A stretch of 64,000 bases of DNA from PALSA-610 sp038239145 (GCA_038239145.1 JBBSFB010000018.1:9879-73878); one strand, 5' to 3'; positions 1-8,977 are shown, counted from the first letter of the stretch. Made by a program: numbers and translations. Notes: a model not told the origin generated them from the letters alone.

Positions 1-1
1 G

Positions 2-301
2 CTCGCAGCGGCGTCCGGTGTCGCGGTCGTCCCGATCGGCCTCTGGGGAACGCACCGGCTGTTCACGAAGGGCCGCAAACCACACCTCTCCTGGCGGATC
101 GCGCAGGTGGCGGTGGTCGGAGAGCCGATACGCATCAGCGAGGGCGAGCGGCCGCACGACGCGACGCTGCGCATCATGGATGCGGTGAGCGGCTGCGTCG
201 CGCGGGCGCGAACGATCTACCCGGAGCAGCCCGCGTCCGGCACCGAGGCGTGGTGGTCGCTCGGGCCCGAAACCGTCAACATGCACCGGAGGTCGGCATG
301 A
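2..301 (+). CDS. 1-acyl-glycerol-3-phosphate acyltransferase, C-terminal part
   Basis: Only the C-terminal 99 residues lie in the window; the frame is open from the left edge to TGA at 299-301. The stretch 'VAVVPIGLWGTHRLF' matches the conserved substrate-pocket region of PlsC-family acyltransferases, which acylate lysophosphatidic acid to phosphatidic acid at the membrane. The HX4D catalytic block would lie upstream and cannot be checked. The stop overlaps the gpsA start by four bases (ATGA). This coupling fits the role, because GpsA makes the glycerol-3-phosphate backbone. Family assignment is fairly sure, exact substrate is not. Confidence 0.75.
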   Translation, partial: LAAASGVAVVPIGLWGTHRLFTKGRKPHLSWRIAQVAVVGEPIRISEGERPHDATLRIMDAVSGCVARARTIYPEQPASGTEAWWSLGPETVNMHRRSA

Positions 302-1308
302 CCCGCATTGCAGTGATCGGGGCCGGGTCGTGGGGCACGGCGGTCGCCGCGATCGCGGCCGGAAACGTGGCGACGACCCTGTGGGCGCGACGTCCCGAGC
401 TCGCGGCCCACATCCGCGACGAACACGAGAATCCCGACTATCTCGCGGGTGTCGCGCTGCCGGAGCGATTGCACGCGACCGACTCGCTCGAAGAGGCCTG
501 CACCGGCGCCGACGTCCTGGTGCTCGGCGTTCCGTCGCACGGTCTGCGCGCGGTCCTCGGCGAGGCCCGGCCGTACGCCGGCGCACGGGTTCCCGTCGTC
601 AGTCTGGCCAAGGGGATCGAGCAGTCGACACTCGCGCGCATGACCGAGGTTGCGTGCGAGGTGCTCGACGGTCACGACGCCGCCTGCGTGGGAGTGCTCA
701 CCGGTCCGAATCTCGCGCGTGAGGTCGCGTCGGGTCAGCCGACAGCGTCCGTCGTCGCGATGTCCGATCCGGCCGTGGCGGAAGCAATGCAGCAGCTCTT
801 CTTCGCGCCGACGCTGCGGGTGTACACGAACCCGGACGTCATCGGTTGCGAGATGGCGGGCGCGCTCAAGAACGTGATCGCCATCGGCGCCGGCATCGCC
901 GACGGTCTCGGTTACGGCGACAACACGAAAGCCGCGCTGATGACGCGCGGCCTGGCCGAGCTGGCCCGTCTGGGCGCAGCCATGGGTGGCGATCCGCTCA
1001 CGTTCGCTGGGCTCGCAGGTATGGGGGATCTCATTGCCACCTGCAGCAGCCCACAGAGTCGCAATCGGCACGTCGGGGTCGAGTTGGGCAAAGGTCGCGC
1101 CCTCGACGACATTATCAACGAGATGAACATGGTCGCCGAGGGTGTGAAGTCGACCACCGCGGTGCTCGAGCTCGCGGCCCGCCATGGGGTCGACATGCCG
1201 CTCGCGTCGTTCGTCCGACGGGTGCTGTACGAGGGTGCGCGTCCGGCCGACCTGGTCTCCGAGTTGATGCTGCGCAAGGCGAAACCCGAGCTGCACGGCA
1301 TGCGGTGA
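298..1308 (+). CDS. gpsA: Glycerol-3-phosphate dehydrogenase [NAD(P)+]
   Basis: Makes sn-glycerol-3-phosphate from dihydroxyacetone phosphate for phospholipid synthesis; cytosolic. The 336-residue protein has the usual family length. The N-terminal Rossmann motif GAGSWGTA begins at residue 8, the catalytic lysine lies in 'GALKNVIAIGAG' (about residue 191), and 'GDNTKAALMTRGL' follows as expected. ATG at 298 is chosen because it overlaps the plsC stop by four bases and places the Rossmann motif at the normal distance; the open frame continues upstream but only in the acyltransferase shadow. Probably the second gene of a plsC-gpsA operon that may continue into the next two genes. Confidence 0.95.
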   Translation: MTRIAVIGAGSWGTAVAAIAAGNVATTLWARRPELAAHIRDEHENPDYLAGVALPERLHATDSLEEACTGADVLVLGVPSHGLRAVLGEARPYAGARVPVVSLAKGIEQSTLARMTEVACEVLDGHDAACVGVLTGPNLAREVASGQPTASVVAMSDPAVAEAMQQLFFAPTLRVYTNPDVIGCEMAGALKNVIAIGAGIADGLGYGDNTKAALMTRGLAELARLGAAMGGDPLTFAGLAGMGDLIATCSSPQSRNRHVGVELGKGRALDDIINEMNMVAEGVKSTTAVLELAARHGVDMPLASFVRRVLYEGARPADLVSELMLRKAKPELHGMR

Positions 1309-1309
1309 G

Positions 1310-2419
1310 GTGCCGGCGATGATCGGGATCGGCACCCTCACGACGGGGATCGCGGCCGAGGTCGACGTCGACGGCACCGTGAGACAGGGGCAGTTGCGGC
1401 TCGGTTGGCGCGTGCGGAGTGGCAACGAGTGGCTGGTGCCCGGGCGCGACGGACCAGTACGACAGTCACGACCGGGTCCCGCACCCGTCGTGCACACGGC
1501 GATGCGAATCCCGAAGGGCGACGCGATCGCGCGCGTCTACGCGGTCGGCGCCGGCGACAGGAACGTCGTGGTCGTCGAGGTCGAGAACGACTCGCCCGAC
1601 GCGATCGCGATCGGCTTCGTGGTCGACGCCCCCGGTGTCGTTGCCGTCGACGTGAACGGCGTGTACGTCGACGGGCGGCAGACGCTGGTGCCGGCGCGAC
1701 GCGGGGGCGACGTGGACGACGAGCACGGTCTCGTGTTCCCCGTACCGCATCGCACCAAGGTCCGCGTCGCGATCGTCAGTTCGGCGATCGTCGGCGCGGG
1801 GATCGACGTACGCGGCCTCGCCGATCCCGACGCTGTCTCCCGGGGATGGGATCGGATGCTCGATCGCGGGCTGCGCGTCGAGTTGCCCGAGCCGCTGCGA
1901 ACCGACGTCGACACCGCGCGCGCCGATCTGTTGCTCGCTCCGGCGTCGGCGGAGACGTTCGCGACGCTCGAGGCGTGGGGCTTCGACGACGATGCCATCG
2001 AGATGTGGGGTCGTCTGTCGATGCGCGCCCGAAGGGCCGCGCGCCGGGCTTCGCCGAGCGCGGGTCCGGGCCTGCTTGCCGAGACCCTCGCCGCGCTGGT
2101 CTCGGAGAACGGTACGGTGATCGACATCGTGCCGGGCTTTCGACCCGCGTGGCTCGGTCAGCACCTCGCTGCGCACCACGTGCCGTTGCGACGGGGCGTG
2201 TGCTCCTTCGCCGTCCGCTGGCACGGGGCCCGCCCCGCGCTGTTGTGGGACGTTCCTGCCGGTTCGACGGTCAGGGCGTCGAACCTCGACCCCGCCTGGT
2301 CGTCGAGCGATCCGGTCGGCGAGATGTTGCTCGCGGAGCCTTCACCAACGTTGTTGGCGATGGGGAACGCCGCCGAGCTCGCGGGCACTGTCGTCGACGC
2401 CCCGGATCAGTTCACGTGA
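1310..2419 (+). CDS. Unknown protein, coupled to adenylate cyclase
   Basis: 369 residues from GTG at 1310 (ATG at 1319 is an alternative); I do not recognise the family. The N-terminal ~160 residues look like beta-sandwich repeats ('RNVVVVEVENDSPDAIAIGFVVDAPGV' is typical of an extracellular-type or glycosidase-associated fold), while the rest is mixed alpha/beta. There is no signal peptide or membrane segment, so it is probably cytosolic. It starts two bases after gpsA stops, and its own stop overlaps the GTG of the adenylate cyclase (GTGA). That tight junction suggests the unknown protein and the cyclase are made together and may be functionally linked, but this is inference from spacing only. 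Confidence 0.7.
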   Translation: MPAMIGIGTLTTGIAAEVDVDGTVRQGQLRLGWRVRSGNEWLVPGRDGPVRQSRPGPAPVVHTAMRIPKGDAIARVYAVGAGDRNVVVVEVENDSPDAIAIGFVVDAPGVVAVDVNGVYVDGRQTLVPARRGGDVDDEHGLVFPVPHRTKVRVAIVSSAIVGAGIDVRGLADPDAVSRGWDRMLDRGLRVELPEPLRTDVDTARADLLLAPASAETFATLEAWGFDDDAIEMWGRLSMRARRAARRASPSAGPGLLAETLAALVSENGTVIDIVPGFRPAWLGQHLAAHHVPLRRGVCSFAVRWHGARPALLWDVPAGSTVRASNLDPAWSSSDPVGEMLLAEPSPTLLAMGNAAELAGTVVDAPDQFT

Positions 2420-3534
2420 GCGAACACGTCGACGACCTCGTCGCAGCCGGACTCTACGACCCGGCCCGCCCCGACGCCGACGAGCGCCTCGGGCTCTTCG
2501 TCTTCCTGCTCGACGAGATCGGCGCATCCATACCCGAGTTGGTCCAGGCCGACGAGCAGGGAGGCTTGCTGAGCTTCGCCGCGTTCCGCACGCTGCGGAT
2601 CGGGCGCGACGGGATGACCTTCTCCGAAGTGGCGGAGCTCGCCGGTATCGAACCGGATGTTGCGCTCACGATGTGGCGGGGCGCCGGCTTCGCCGATCCG
2701 CGCCCGTTCGAACGTCGTTTCGGCGTGCACGACGTCGAGATGTTTCGCCTGTTCGTTCTGCTGAAGACGTTCGTGACCGAGGCGCAGGCGTTGCAACTGA
2801 TGCGGACGATTGGGGAGGCCGTCGGCAGGGTCGCGGAAGCCGAGGTCGCGCTGGTGCGCTCGAACGTGGAGGCGCCGCTCGCGGAGCGGGGCCGCTACCT
2901 CGAGGTGGCGCGCACGTATCGCGCGGTCGTCGACGAAGTGGTGCCCCGCATCAGCGAAGCGATCGACACCATGCACCGACACCACTTACAGGCGATCGGG
3001 CGGCGCTACAGCGACGTGAACGCGCCCACCTCACTGCTCAACGTCGTGCAGCTCGCGGTCGGGTTCGCCGACCTCGCCGGTTATACGGGACTGTGGCAGG
3101 AGCTCGAACCGGAACATCTTGCAGTCATGCTCGATCGGTTCGAGGCGACGACCGGCGACGTCATCACCGCCGCGGGCGCCAACGTCGTCAAGCGCATCGG
3201 CGACGCAGTGATGTTCGTGACGAACGCACCGGGTGTTGCCTGCGCGCTCGCGGTCGATCTCCTCGCGGCGTGCGAGGCGGCCCGGTTGCCCAAGCTGCGC
3301 GTCGGCCTTGCCTTCGGCGACGTGATGGTGCGCCAGGGAGACTTCTACGGCCCGACCGTGAACCTCGCGGCCCGGCTCGTGTCTTCGGCCGAGGCCGGGA
3401 CGGCCCTGACCGACTCGGGCATGCACCGGCGGCTGGCCCGGGTCCGCGTTGGCTACGCCTTCGTGGCGGCCGGGAAGTACAACCTCGCCGGCTTCGAGGA
3501 GCCGGTCGAGGCGTACCAACTGCTGCGTCCTTGA
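2416..3534 (+). CDS. Class III adenylate cyclase with Rv1264-like regulatory domain
   Basis: Makes cAMP from ATP. The C-terminal catalytic domain (about residues 210-372) keeps the signature residues: metal-binding Asp in 'GFADLAGYT' (about 219), the adenine-selecting Lys and second metal Asp in 'KRIGDAVMF' (259 and 263), and the transition-state Asn/Arg in 'VNLAARL' (316 and 320). The ~200-residue helical N-terminal part resembles the pH-sensing autoinhibitory domain of mycobacterial Rv1264. No membrane segment is seen, so the enzyme is soluble and probably dimeric. Start is GTG at 2416, overlapping the previous stop. A paralogue lies at 33081-34118. Confidence 0.88.
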   Translation: MSEHVDDLVAAGLYDPARPDADERLGLFVFLLDEIGASIPELVQADEQGGLLSFAAFRTLRIGRDGMTFSEVAELAGIEPDVALTMWRGAGFADPRPFERRFGVHDVEMFRLFVLLKTFVTEAQALQLMRTIGEAVGRVAEAEVALVRSNVEAPLAERGRYLEVARTYRAVVDEVVPRISEAIDTMHRHHLQAIGRRYSDVNAPTSLLNVVQLAVGFADLAGYTGLWQELEPEHLAVMLDRFEATTGDVITAAGANVVKRIGDAVMFVTNAPGVACALAVDLLAACEAARLPKLRVGLAFGDVMVRQGDFYGPTVNLAARLVSSAEAGTALTDSGMHRRLARVRVGYAFVAAGKYNLAGFEEPVEAYQLLRP

Positions 3535-3606
3535 CGTCTCTCACCGTTGGGGAGACGCGGCCTCACCCGTTCGGGGGGAGATTGGGATTTTTGGTACTGA
3601 ATGCGG

Positions 3607-3660
3607 AGCGTGACCGATTCGTCACGCTAAGGTGTCGAGATCGTCACCCGCGAGTGACGA
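3607..3660. promoter_or_regulatory. Two adjacent inverted repeats upstream of the secreted peptidase
   Basis: AGCGTGAC-N6-GTCACGCT lies at 3607-3628 (8-base perfect arms) and TCGTCAC-N6-GTGACGA at 3641-3660 (7-base perfect arms). Both use the same GTGAC/GTCAC half-site with six bases between arms, in opposite orientation. They lie 47-100 bases before the peptidase start, a normal place for operators. The regulator is unknown. Hairpins in the mRNA leader are the alternative reading. Confidence 0.5.
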
Positions 3661-3706
3661 ATCGCATACCGCGAGCCGAAGCCGATGACCTCCGAAGGGA
3701 CTTCCT

Positions 3707-4903
3707 GTGCGTCATTCGGCCCGTTTGGGCGCTTCCGCTCTCGTGCTCTCGTTCGCCTCGGTGCTGACCGTCGGGATCGTCGTTTCCGCAGGTCCCGCCG
3801 CTGCCGCCGCGGTCGCCGCACCGGCCCCGGTCGTCGCCCAGCACGGTCTCGGGGCCCGCGTCTCCCTGACCTCCGCGCCGGCGCCGGCGCCGGTGCCGGT
3901 GCCGGTCCGGACGGCGGTCGCGACGAGCTCGGCGCTCGTCGTGCTGCCGACGAGCATCGATCTCAAGAAGTGGGCGGTCACCCCCGGGAACCAGGGCGCG
4001 CTCAACTCCTGCGTGCCGTGGACCATCGACTACGCCATGCTCGGTTGGTACTCGCGCTACAGCGGGCGGCTCGGTCAGCCGTTCGCACCGATGTACACGT
4101 ACTCGCAGATCAACGCCGGCGGTGACTGGGGCAGCGATCCCACCGCGGCACTGCAACTCGCCGTCACCCAGGGCAACGCCACTCGTGCCGCCTACCCGCG
4201 GGGCGACAGCAATTGGAAGACCGCGCCGACGGCCGCGGAGCGGTTCAGTGCCGCGCAGTTCAAGGTCAAGTCGTTCACGACCGTGTTCGTCGGCGTGAAC
4301 CGACCCGGTGCGACGACCTTGTTGAAGCAAGCGATCGCGACGAATCATCCCGTCGCGATCGAGCTGTCGGTGCGCTACGGCTTCGACTATCTCGCAAAGT
4401 CGCCGACGGCGACCGACACCGACACGACCAGCGCCGTTCGCGGCGACCACGAGGTCCTGGCCGTCGGCTACGACGCGACCGGCCTGATCGTGCAGAACTC
4501 CTGGGGCACGGGCTGGGCGAACGGCGGCTTCGGTCGCATCTCGTGGGCAGTCGTGCAGAAAGACGTCGGCGAGGCCGAGACGATCACGGGCTTCGCCAAG
4601 AACGCGACCGCGCCGTCGGTGAGCGTGCCCGTCGTGGGACGCGCGGTGACCGTCGTCAAGGGTCGCACGAACACGCACGCCGTCAGTTGGCACGACACGC
4701 TCGGCGACACCGGAGCAGTCACGGCGAACAACGCGTGGTACCAGGTCGACAGCGGACCGTTCGTCGCAGTAAGGCTCGCATCGGCGAAGGCGACGTCGTT
4801 CACCCTCGTGACGAAGATCGGCCACCGGTACCGCGTCGCTGCTCGCGACGCCGCCGGTGGACACGTGGGCACGATCCGGTACAGCGCCACCTTCGTCGGC
4901 TGA
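3707..4903 (+). CDS. Secreted papain-like (C1A) cysteine peptidase
   Basis: 398 residues. An Ala-rich hydrophobic signal peptide occupies about residues 1-36, followed by a Pro/Ala/Val-rich linker ('APAPAPVPVPV'). The papain fold then shows the oxyanion Gln and nucleophile Cys in 'NQGALNSCVPW' (Q96, C102), His in 'DHEVLAVGYD' (H248) and Asn in 'NSWGTGW' (N264). A ~120-residue C-terminal beta-rich extension follows the catalytic domain. No I29-type propeptide is visible, so activation differs from classical papain. Start GTG at 3707 has the Shine-Dalgarno-like AGGGA seven bases upstream. Probably cell-wall or environmental proteolysis; the substrate is unknown. Confidence 0.85.
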   Translation: MRHSARLGASALVLSFASVLTVGIVVSAGPAAAAAVAAPAPVVAQHGLGARVSLTSAPAPAPVPVPVRTAVATSSALVVLPTSIDLKKWAVTPGNQGALNSCVPWTIDYAMLGWYSRYSGRLGQPFAPMYTYSQINAGGDWGSDPTAALQLAVTQGNATRAAYPRGDSNWKTAPTAAERFSAAQFKVKSFTTVFVGVNRPGATTLLKQAIATNHPVAIELSVRYGFDYLAKSPTATDTDTTSAVRGDHEVLAVGYDATGLIVQNSWGTGWANGGFGRISWAVVQKDVGEAETITGFAKNATAPSVSVPVVGRAVTVVKGRTNTHAVSWHDTLGDTGAVTANNAWYQVDSGPFVAVRLASAKATSFTLVTKIGHRYRVAARDAAGGHVGTIRYSATFVG

Positions 4904-4986
4904 GTCGTCGGCGAACCTGCGCATCCGGCCGACGGCATCGCTACCTTTGACTCGGGTCTGCACGTGCTGGAGCACGAGGAGAATGA

Positions 4987-5464
4987 ATGCCGGTCGCGTT
5001 CGAAGGTCCGCCCACCGAGGTGAGCGGGCTGGCCATGTTCGTGGAGGAGCAACGGGCCGCGTTGCTGCGCAACCTCGCCGGCCTCACCTACGAGCAGGCG
5101 ACCAGTCATCCGACCCCGAGCTCGTTCTGCATCCTCACGCTCGTGAAGGACGCCGCGGTCGTCGAGCGCCGATGGTTCCAACTGGAGATCGCGCAGCGAG
5201 AGATCGAGGGACTGTGGCCTCCGCCCGACGACCGCGAGATGGAGGTAGAGCCCGGAGACTCGGTGGACTCGATTTCGGGCGTTCTATGAAGGAGTCATTG
5301 CCGAGAACCGCGAGATCCTCGCGGGAGTCACCGATCTCGACTCTGTGTCGGCGATCGGTCTGAACCGGCGCTGGGTCCTGCTGCATCTCATAGAAGAGAT
5401 CGCGCGTCACGCCGGCCACGCAGACCTCATTCGCGAGACGATCGACGGCAGCAAAGGCGCGTGA
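4987..5464 (+). pseudogene. DinB/DUF664-like protein, frameshifted by one base
   Basis: The frame from ATG 4987 (GGAG just upstream) gives a DinB/DUF664 N-terminal half and stops at 5287-5289. The family C-terminal half ('AFYEGVIAENREIL ... RRWVLLHLIEEIARHAGHADL') continues in the +1 frame to TGA at 5462-5464. Removing one G from the GGG at 5277-5279 restores one 158-codon reading frame. The family is a four-helix bundle that binds a divalent metal through three His. The two C-terminal His motifs are present, but the first (usually in 'LVKH') reads 'LVKD'. A possible -10 box TACCTT is at 4942-4947. Either a decayed gene or a sequencing error. Confidence 0.75.
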
Positions 5465-5505
5465 GCGCCCGTAGATCCGACTTCCGGGCCCAGTTCATCG
5501 CCGCG

Positions 5506-8262
5506 CTACGAGGCTGACAGCTGCAGCGTCGCGATCTCGAACGGATTCAGCTCCACGCTGCCTTCGAACGCGACGATCGGACGGCCCCGCAGATCGACGA
5601 CGAAACCCCGAGCGGGCACGCCCTCGTGCTCGACGGTGACGGGTCCGGCCGTGTCGGCCGTCCGGAACGCCCGGACGACGAGACCGCCGGGAACCCGGTG
5701 CACGGCTGACACCTCGGCGCCGTCGACCCGGAGCGCGGCACCCGCCGCGGGTCGGCTCGCGTCGGAGTGCAGCGCCACCCGAGTACGTTCGAACGGCACC
5801 AACAACGCGTCGGCGGCGCCGTAACAATCGGCCGCGCGCCAGTCGCCCGCGTGCAACAGCACTGCGTATTCGGCCCGTTGCGCACCGAGCATCTGTGGGC
5901 CCGAGAGCGGATCGGGCGGGCCGGCCGGATTCGGGCGGAACTGCGGATCGGTGCGCGACAGGAAGCCAACCGCCCGCAGCAACGCGATGGCCAGCGCGCG
6001 GCCTTCGTCGACCACCTCGTACTCGAGCAGCCCGTCGTGGAGCAGCGCCAGACCCGCGGATCCGTCGGAGGCATCGACGAAACGACGAGACGGGAACGTC
6101 GGCAGTCCGAACTCGTGCACGCCCCCTTCCGCGGTCAGCCCGCGGTGGACGACCGCGAACGCGCACTCCGCGTCGGAGCCCGTCACCGGGCCCGGAAGGG
6201 GGAAGTGGGCGCGCAGGCGATGGTCACAGGCGGGGTTGTCGATCTCGTGGGCGACGCGAAGGAAGTGCTCGCCGTCGCGTAGCTCGAGCGTGGTGCGCAC
6301 CGTCGCACCCACGCTCTTCTCGCTCCGGCTCGTACAGCAGCGGACGTCACCGACCGCGAACGCAGGCCAGGTGTAGTCGGCTTCGACCACGATGCGCGCC
6401 CGCACCGGCCCGGTCTCGACCGCGTGGACCCGCACGGCGTCGGGGCGGTCGATGACGAGGTCGTTGTCGGGCGGCGAGTAGTTGTAGGTGTCGCCGCCGT
6501 CACCGTCGTCGACGAGCCGTCCGCATCCGTCGACGCGAAGCCCGTCGGACGTCTCGATCGAGTACGTACCGTCATCGGCGTTTACGGTCACCAGCAGGTG
6601 CTCGTTGGAGAGCACGTGGGCGACATCCCGCTGATCGAGGCGCGCGGCCCCGGCGGCCGCGGGCGCGTCGCCTTCGGCGGCGTTGAAGCACGCCCAACCG
6701 AAGCCCTCGATCTCGCCGGTGTCGAAGAGCACGTGGCGAACGGGAGCGACCTGCATCCGCAGGCTCATCGTGTGGCCGGCCTCCCCGAGCGCGAGCATCT
6801 GCTCCTTCAACTTGGTCAGGTCGATGCGCTCGTCGTCACCACGGGCCTCGATCAACAGGATGTCGTGTTGGTCGGTAGTGCTCGGCACCGGGGTGACCGC
6901 GTACGCGTGGATCTGACGGCCCGCGAACTCGCTGGCCCGCATGAGGTCGAGCACCCACCGCACCTTCTGGCCGGTGACCATCGTCTGGAAGCCATCGTCG
7001 CCGGCATCGTCGAGCAACTGGGTCGCGTGCAAGGCCCCGTCGGGCCCGACGAAGTGACAGGGGCCGCGGCCGGGTATGCGCACGTCGACGACTCCCGACC
7101 GGGCGTGGGCGGTCGGGTTCGCGACCACCGTCGCACCGCCGGGAGCACTGACCTGCGTCGCCAGCGCGCGCACTGCTTCTTGAGTGAGACCGTCGCCGAT
7201 CTGGCGGGACTCGTAGTACCGGACCAGCACCTGATCCACCACTTCGTCGCTGCTGCACGCGCACGACGAGTCGTGGGCGCTGTTCAGCACGAGCTTGCGC
7301 CAGGCGATGTCGGCGAGCGCGTGCGGATACTTCTCCGCCGCCAAGAACAGCGCCGACAAGGGTTCGGCCTGCTTCTCGAGCGAGCGTTCCGCACGCGCGC
7401 ACGCGCGGTGCACGTCGACGCGGTTCGATCCCACGCCCATCAACAGATTGGCGCGCGCTCCGGAACGGAGCTCACCGCTGACGGTGACGAGGCCTTCGGA
7501 CGGCTGGTCGGCGAGGTACTCCGGCAACGACGTGACTGCGAACTCGTACTCGTCCTGTTGAGCGTTGGCTTCGGCGACGACGCGACCGAGCCACGGTTGC
7601 GGCATCTGATGGTCGGTCCCGTTCATCAACAGCATGTCGCGCAGACGGGCGGAGCCGAGCTCCTCCTCGTAGTCGCGTGCGCGCAGCACGAGGCGCTTGG
7701 CGTCGTCGGGGATGTCGCGACCATTCGAGTACGAGCCGTAGAGATATTCGGCGCGTACCCGGGATCCGTCGGGTGCTTCCCACCAGAACGCGGTCTCTTC
7801 GACCACCGCCGGTACTCCGCGCCAGACGACCGCGTGCTCGAACCCTGCGAGCCGAAGGAGCTGGGGCATCTGGGCGACGTGACCGAACATGTCGGGCAGG
7901 TAACCGATGTCCATCACGCCGCCGAGCTCGGAACCGCGTGTGATACCGAACTGAAGGTCGCGCACCATGGTCTCGCCCGACACCATGAACTCGTCCATCA
8001 GGACCATCCACGGGCCGATCGAAAGGCGACCCGAGCTCGCGAGCCGCGCCAACGCGGGCCCGGCTTCGGGTCGCACCGCGAGGTAGTCGTCGAGCACGGC
8101 GGTCTGACCGTCGAGTAGGAAGCGGGAGTAAGAGAGGTCCGACTCGAGCATCGGCAGGAGCTCGTCGAGCAACCGGACGAGCCGGAGCCGGAAGGTCTGG
8201 AACGGCGAATACCACTCGCGATCCCAGTGCGTGTGGGGGACGATTGCTACTCGCGTCGGCAT
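5506..8262 (-). CDS. Glycoside hydrolase family 38 (alpha-mannosidase type)
   Basis: 918 residues, a normal size for bacterial GH38 enzymes, which remove alpha-linked mannose with a zinc-dependent retaining mechanism. 'PHTHWDREW' (residues 9-17) gives the zinc ligands H12 and D14, 'YLPDMFGH' holds the presumed nucleophile D124, and 'NSAHDSSCACSSDEV' carries the further zinc His. The C-terminal half is beta-sandwich-rich as expected. No signal peptide is seen, so it is probably cytosolic, acting on imported or endogenous mannosides. The ATG is seven bases after a TAGCGT -10 box, so the mRNA is probably leaderless. It stands alone, convergent with the DinB-like gene. Confidence 0.9.
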   Translation of the reverse strand: MPTRVAIVPHTHWDREWYSPFQTFRLRLVRLLDELLPMLESDLSYSRFLLDGQTAVLDDYLAVRPEAGPALARLASSGRLSIGPWMVLMDEFMVSGETMVRDLQFGITRGSELGGVMDIGYLPDMFGHVAQMPQLLRLAGFEHAVVWRGVPAVVEETAFWWEAPDGSRVRAEYLYGSYSNGRDIPDDAKRLVLRARDYEEELGSARLRDMLLMNGTDHQMPQPWLGRVVAEANAQQDEYEFAVTSLPEYLADQPSEGLVTVSGELRSGARANLLMGVGSNRVDVHRACARAERSLEKQAEPLSALFLAAEKYPHALADIAWRKLVLNSAHDSSCACSSDEVVDQVLVRYYESRQIGDGLTQEAVRALATQVSAPGGATVVANPTAHARSGVVDVRIPGRGPCHFVGPDGALHATQLLDDAGDDGFQTMVTGQKVRWVLDLMRASEFAGRQIHAYAVTPVPSTTDQHDILLIEARGDDERIDLTKLKEQMLALGEAGHTMSLRMQVAPVRHVLFDTGEIEGFGWACFNAAEGDAPAAAGAARLDQRDVAHVLSNEHLLVTVNADDGTYSIETSDGLRVDGCGRLVDDGDGGDTYNYSPPDNDLVIDRPDAVRVHAVETGPVRARIVVEADYTWPAFAVGDVRCCTSRSEKSVGATVRTTLELRDGEHFLRVAHEIDNPACDHRLRAHFPLPGPVTGSDAECAFAVVHRGLTAEGGVHEFGLPTFPSRRFVDASDGSAGLALLHDGLLEYEVVDEGRALAIALLRAVGFLSRTDPQFRPNPAGPPDPLSGPQMLGAQRAEYAVLLHAGDWRAADCYGAADALLVPFERTRVALHSDASRPAAGAALRVDGAEVSAVHRVPGGLVVRAFRTADTAGPVTVEHEGVPARGFVVDLRGRPIVAFEGSVELNPFEIATLQLSAS

Positions 8263-8269
8263 ATTTTCG

Positions 8270-8275
8270 ACGCTA
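8270..8275 (-). promoter_or_regulatory. -10 box of the GH38 gene
   Basis: TAGCGT on the minus strand, seven bases before the ATG at 8262. The spacing implies transcription starts at or next to the start codon. Confidence 0.55.
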
Positions 8276-8281
8276 CTCGGG

Positions 8282-8977
8282 TCAGGCGGGGTTCTCTTCG
8301 CCTGCGATCCAGCGGTACCCGATGCCCGGCTCGGTGAGGATCAGCCGAGGATGCGCGGCGTCGTCACCGAGCTTCTTGCGGAGTTGGCCGACGTACACCC
8401 GCAGGTAGTTGCTCTCCCGGCCGTACCCCTGACCCCAGACCTCGCGGAGCAGGAATTCCTGGGTGAGCAGTTTGCCCGGGTGGGTCACGAGCATCTCGAG
8501 CAGGGCGAGCTCCGTGCGGGTGAGGTGCACCGGCGCGCCGGCCAGGGTCACCCGCCGGCGGGCGAGGTCGATCTCGACGTCGTCGACCCGCACGAGCGTC
8601 GCAGTCGGGCTGGATTGCGGGACCCGCCGAAGTGTCGCCCGGACCCGCGCGAGCAACTCCTCGGTGTCGAACGGCTTGGTCACGTAGTCGTCGGCGCCGG
8701 CGTCGAGTGCACGGATCTTCTCCGACTGCTGATGGTGCGCGGTGAGCACAATGACGGGCATCGCCGAGAAGGCACGTACCCGACGGAGGACCTCGAGCCC
8801 GTCGATGTCGGGCAGGCCGAGGTCGAGCACCATGAGGTCGGGGGAGCCGCTCGACGCCACCACGATCGCGTCTTCGCCAGTCGCGACGTCGAGCACCTCG
8901 AGGTCGCGGCTACGCATCATCGTGCGCAGCGCGCGCCGCAGGGCGGGATCGTCTTCGACGAGCAGAATCGTGGTCAC
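8282..8977 (-). CDS. KdpE-like OmpR-family response regulator
   Basis: 231 residues. The receiver domain has the acidic pair E8-D9-D10, phospho-acceptor D52 in 'LMVLDLGLPD' and K101 in 'VTKPFD'. A winged-helix DNA-binding domain ('ELALLEMLVTHPGKLLTQEFLLREVWG ... YVGQLRKKLG') ends the protein. Sequence features are closest to KdpE, which activates the kdpFABC potassium pump. The GTG start overlaps the sensor kinase stop by four bases (GTGA), so the pair is translationally coupled. No kdpFABC genes are in the window, so the target may be elsewhere or different. Confidence 0.88.
   Translation of the reverse strand: MTTILLVEDDPALRRALRTMMRSRDLEVLDVATGEDAIVVASSGSPDLMVLDLGLPDIDGLEVLRRVRAFSAMPVIVLTAHHQQSEKIRALDAGADDYVTKPFDTEELLARVRATLRRVPQSSPTATLVRVDDVEIDLARRRVTLAGAPVHLTRTELALLEMLVTHPGKLLTQEFLLREVWGQGYGRESNYLRVYVGQLRKKLGDDAAHPRLILTEPGIGYRWIAGEENPA

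Noticed and set aside
217..1497. 426-codon open frame on the minus strand over gpsA
   Set aside because: It lies opposite a clear gpsA and its translation has no recognisable domain. Long antisense frames are common in high-GC DNA.
3607..3628. CRP/cAMP receptor site near the adenylate cyclase
   Set aside because: The GTGA and TCAC halves are eight bases apart, whereas Crp-family sites have six. The site is not CRP-like in spacing.
6424..8118. 564-codon open frame on the plus strand over the GH38 gene
   Set aside because: Opposite an unambiguous GH38 enzyme; the sequence is low-complexity-like and has no family motif.
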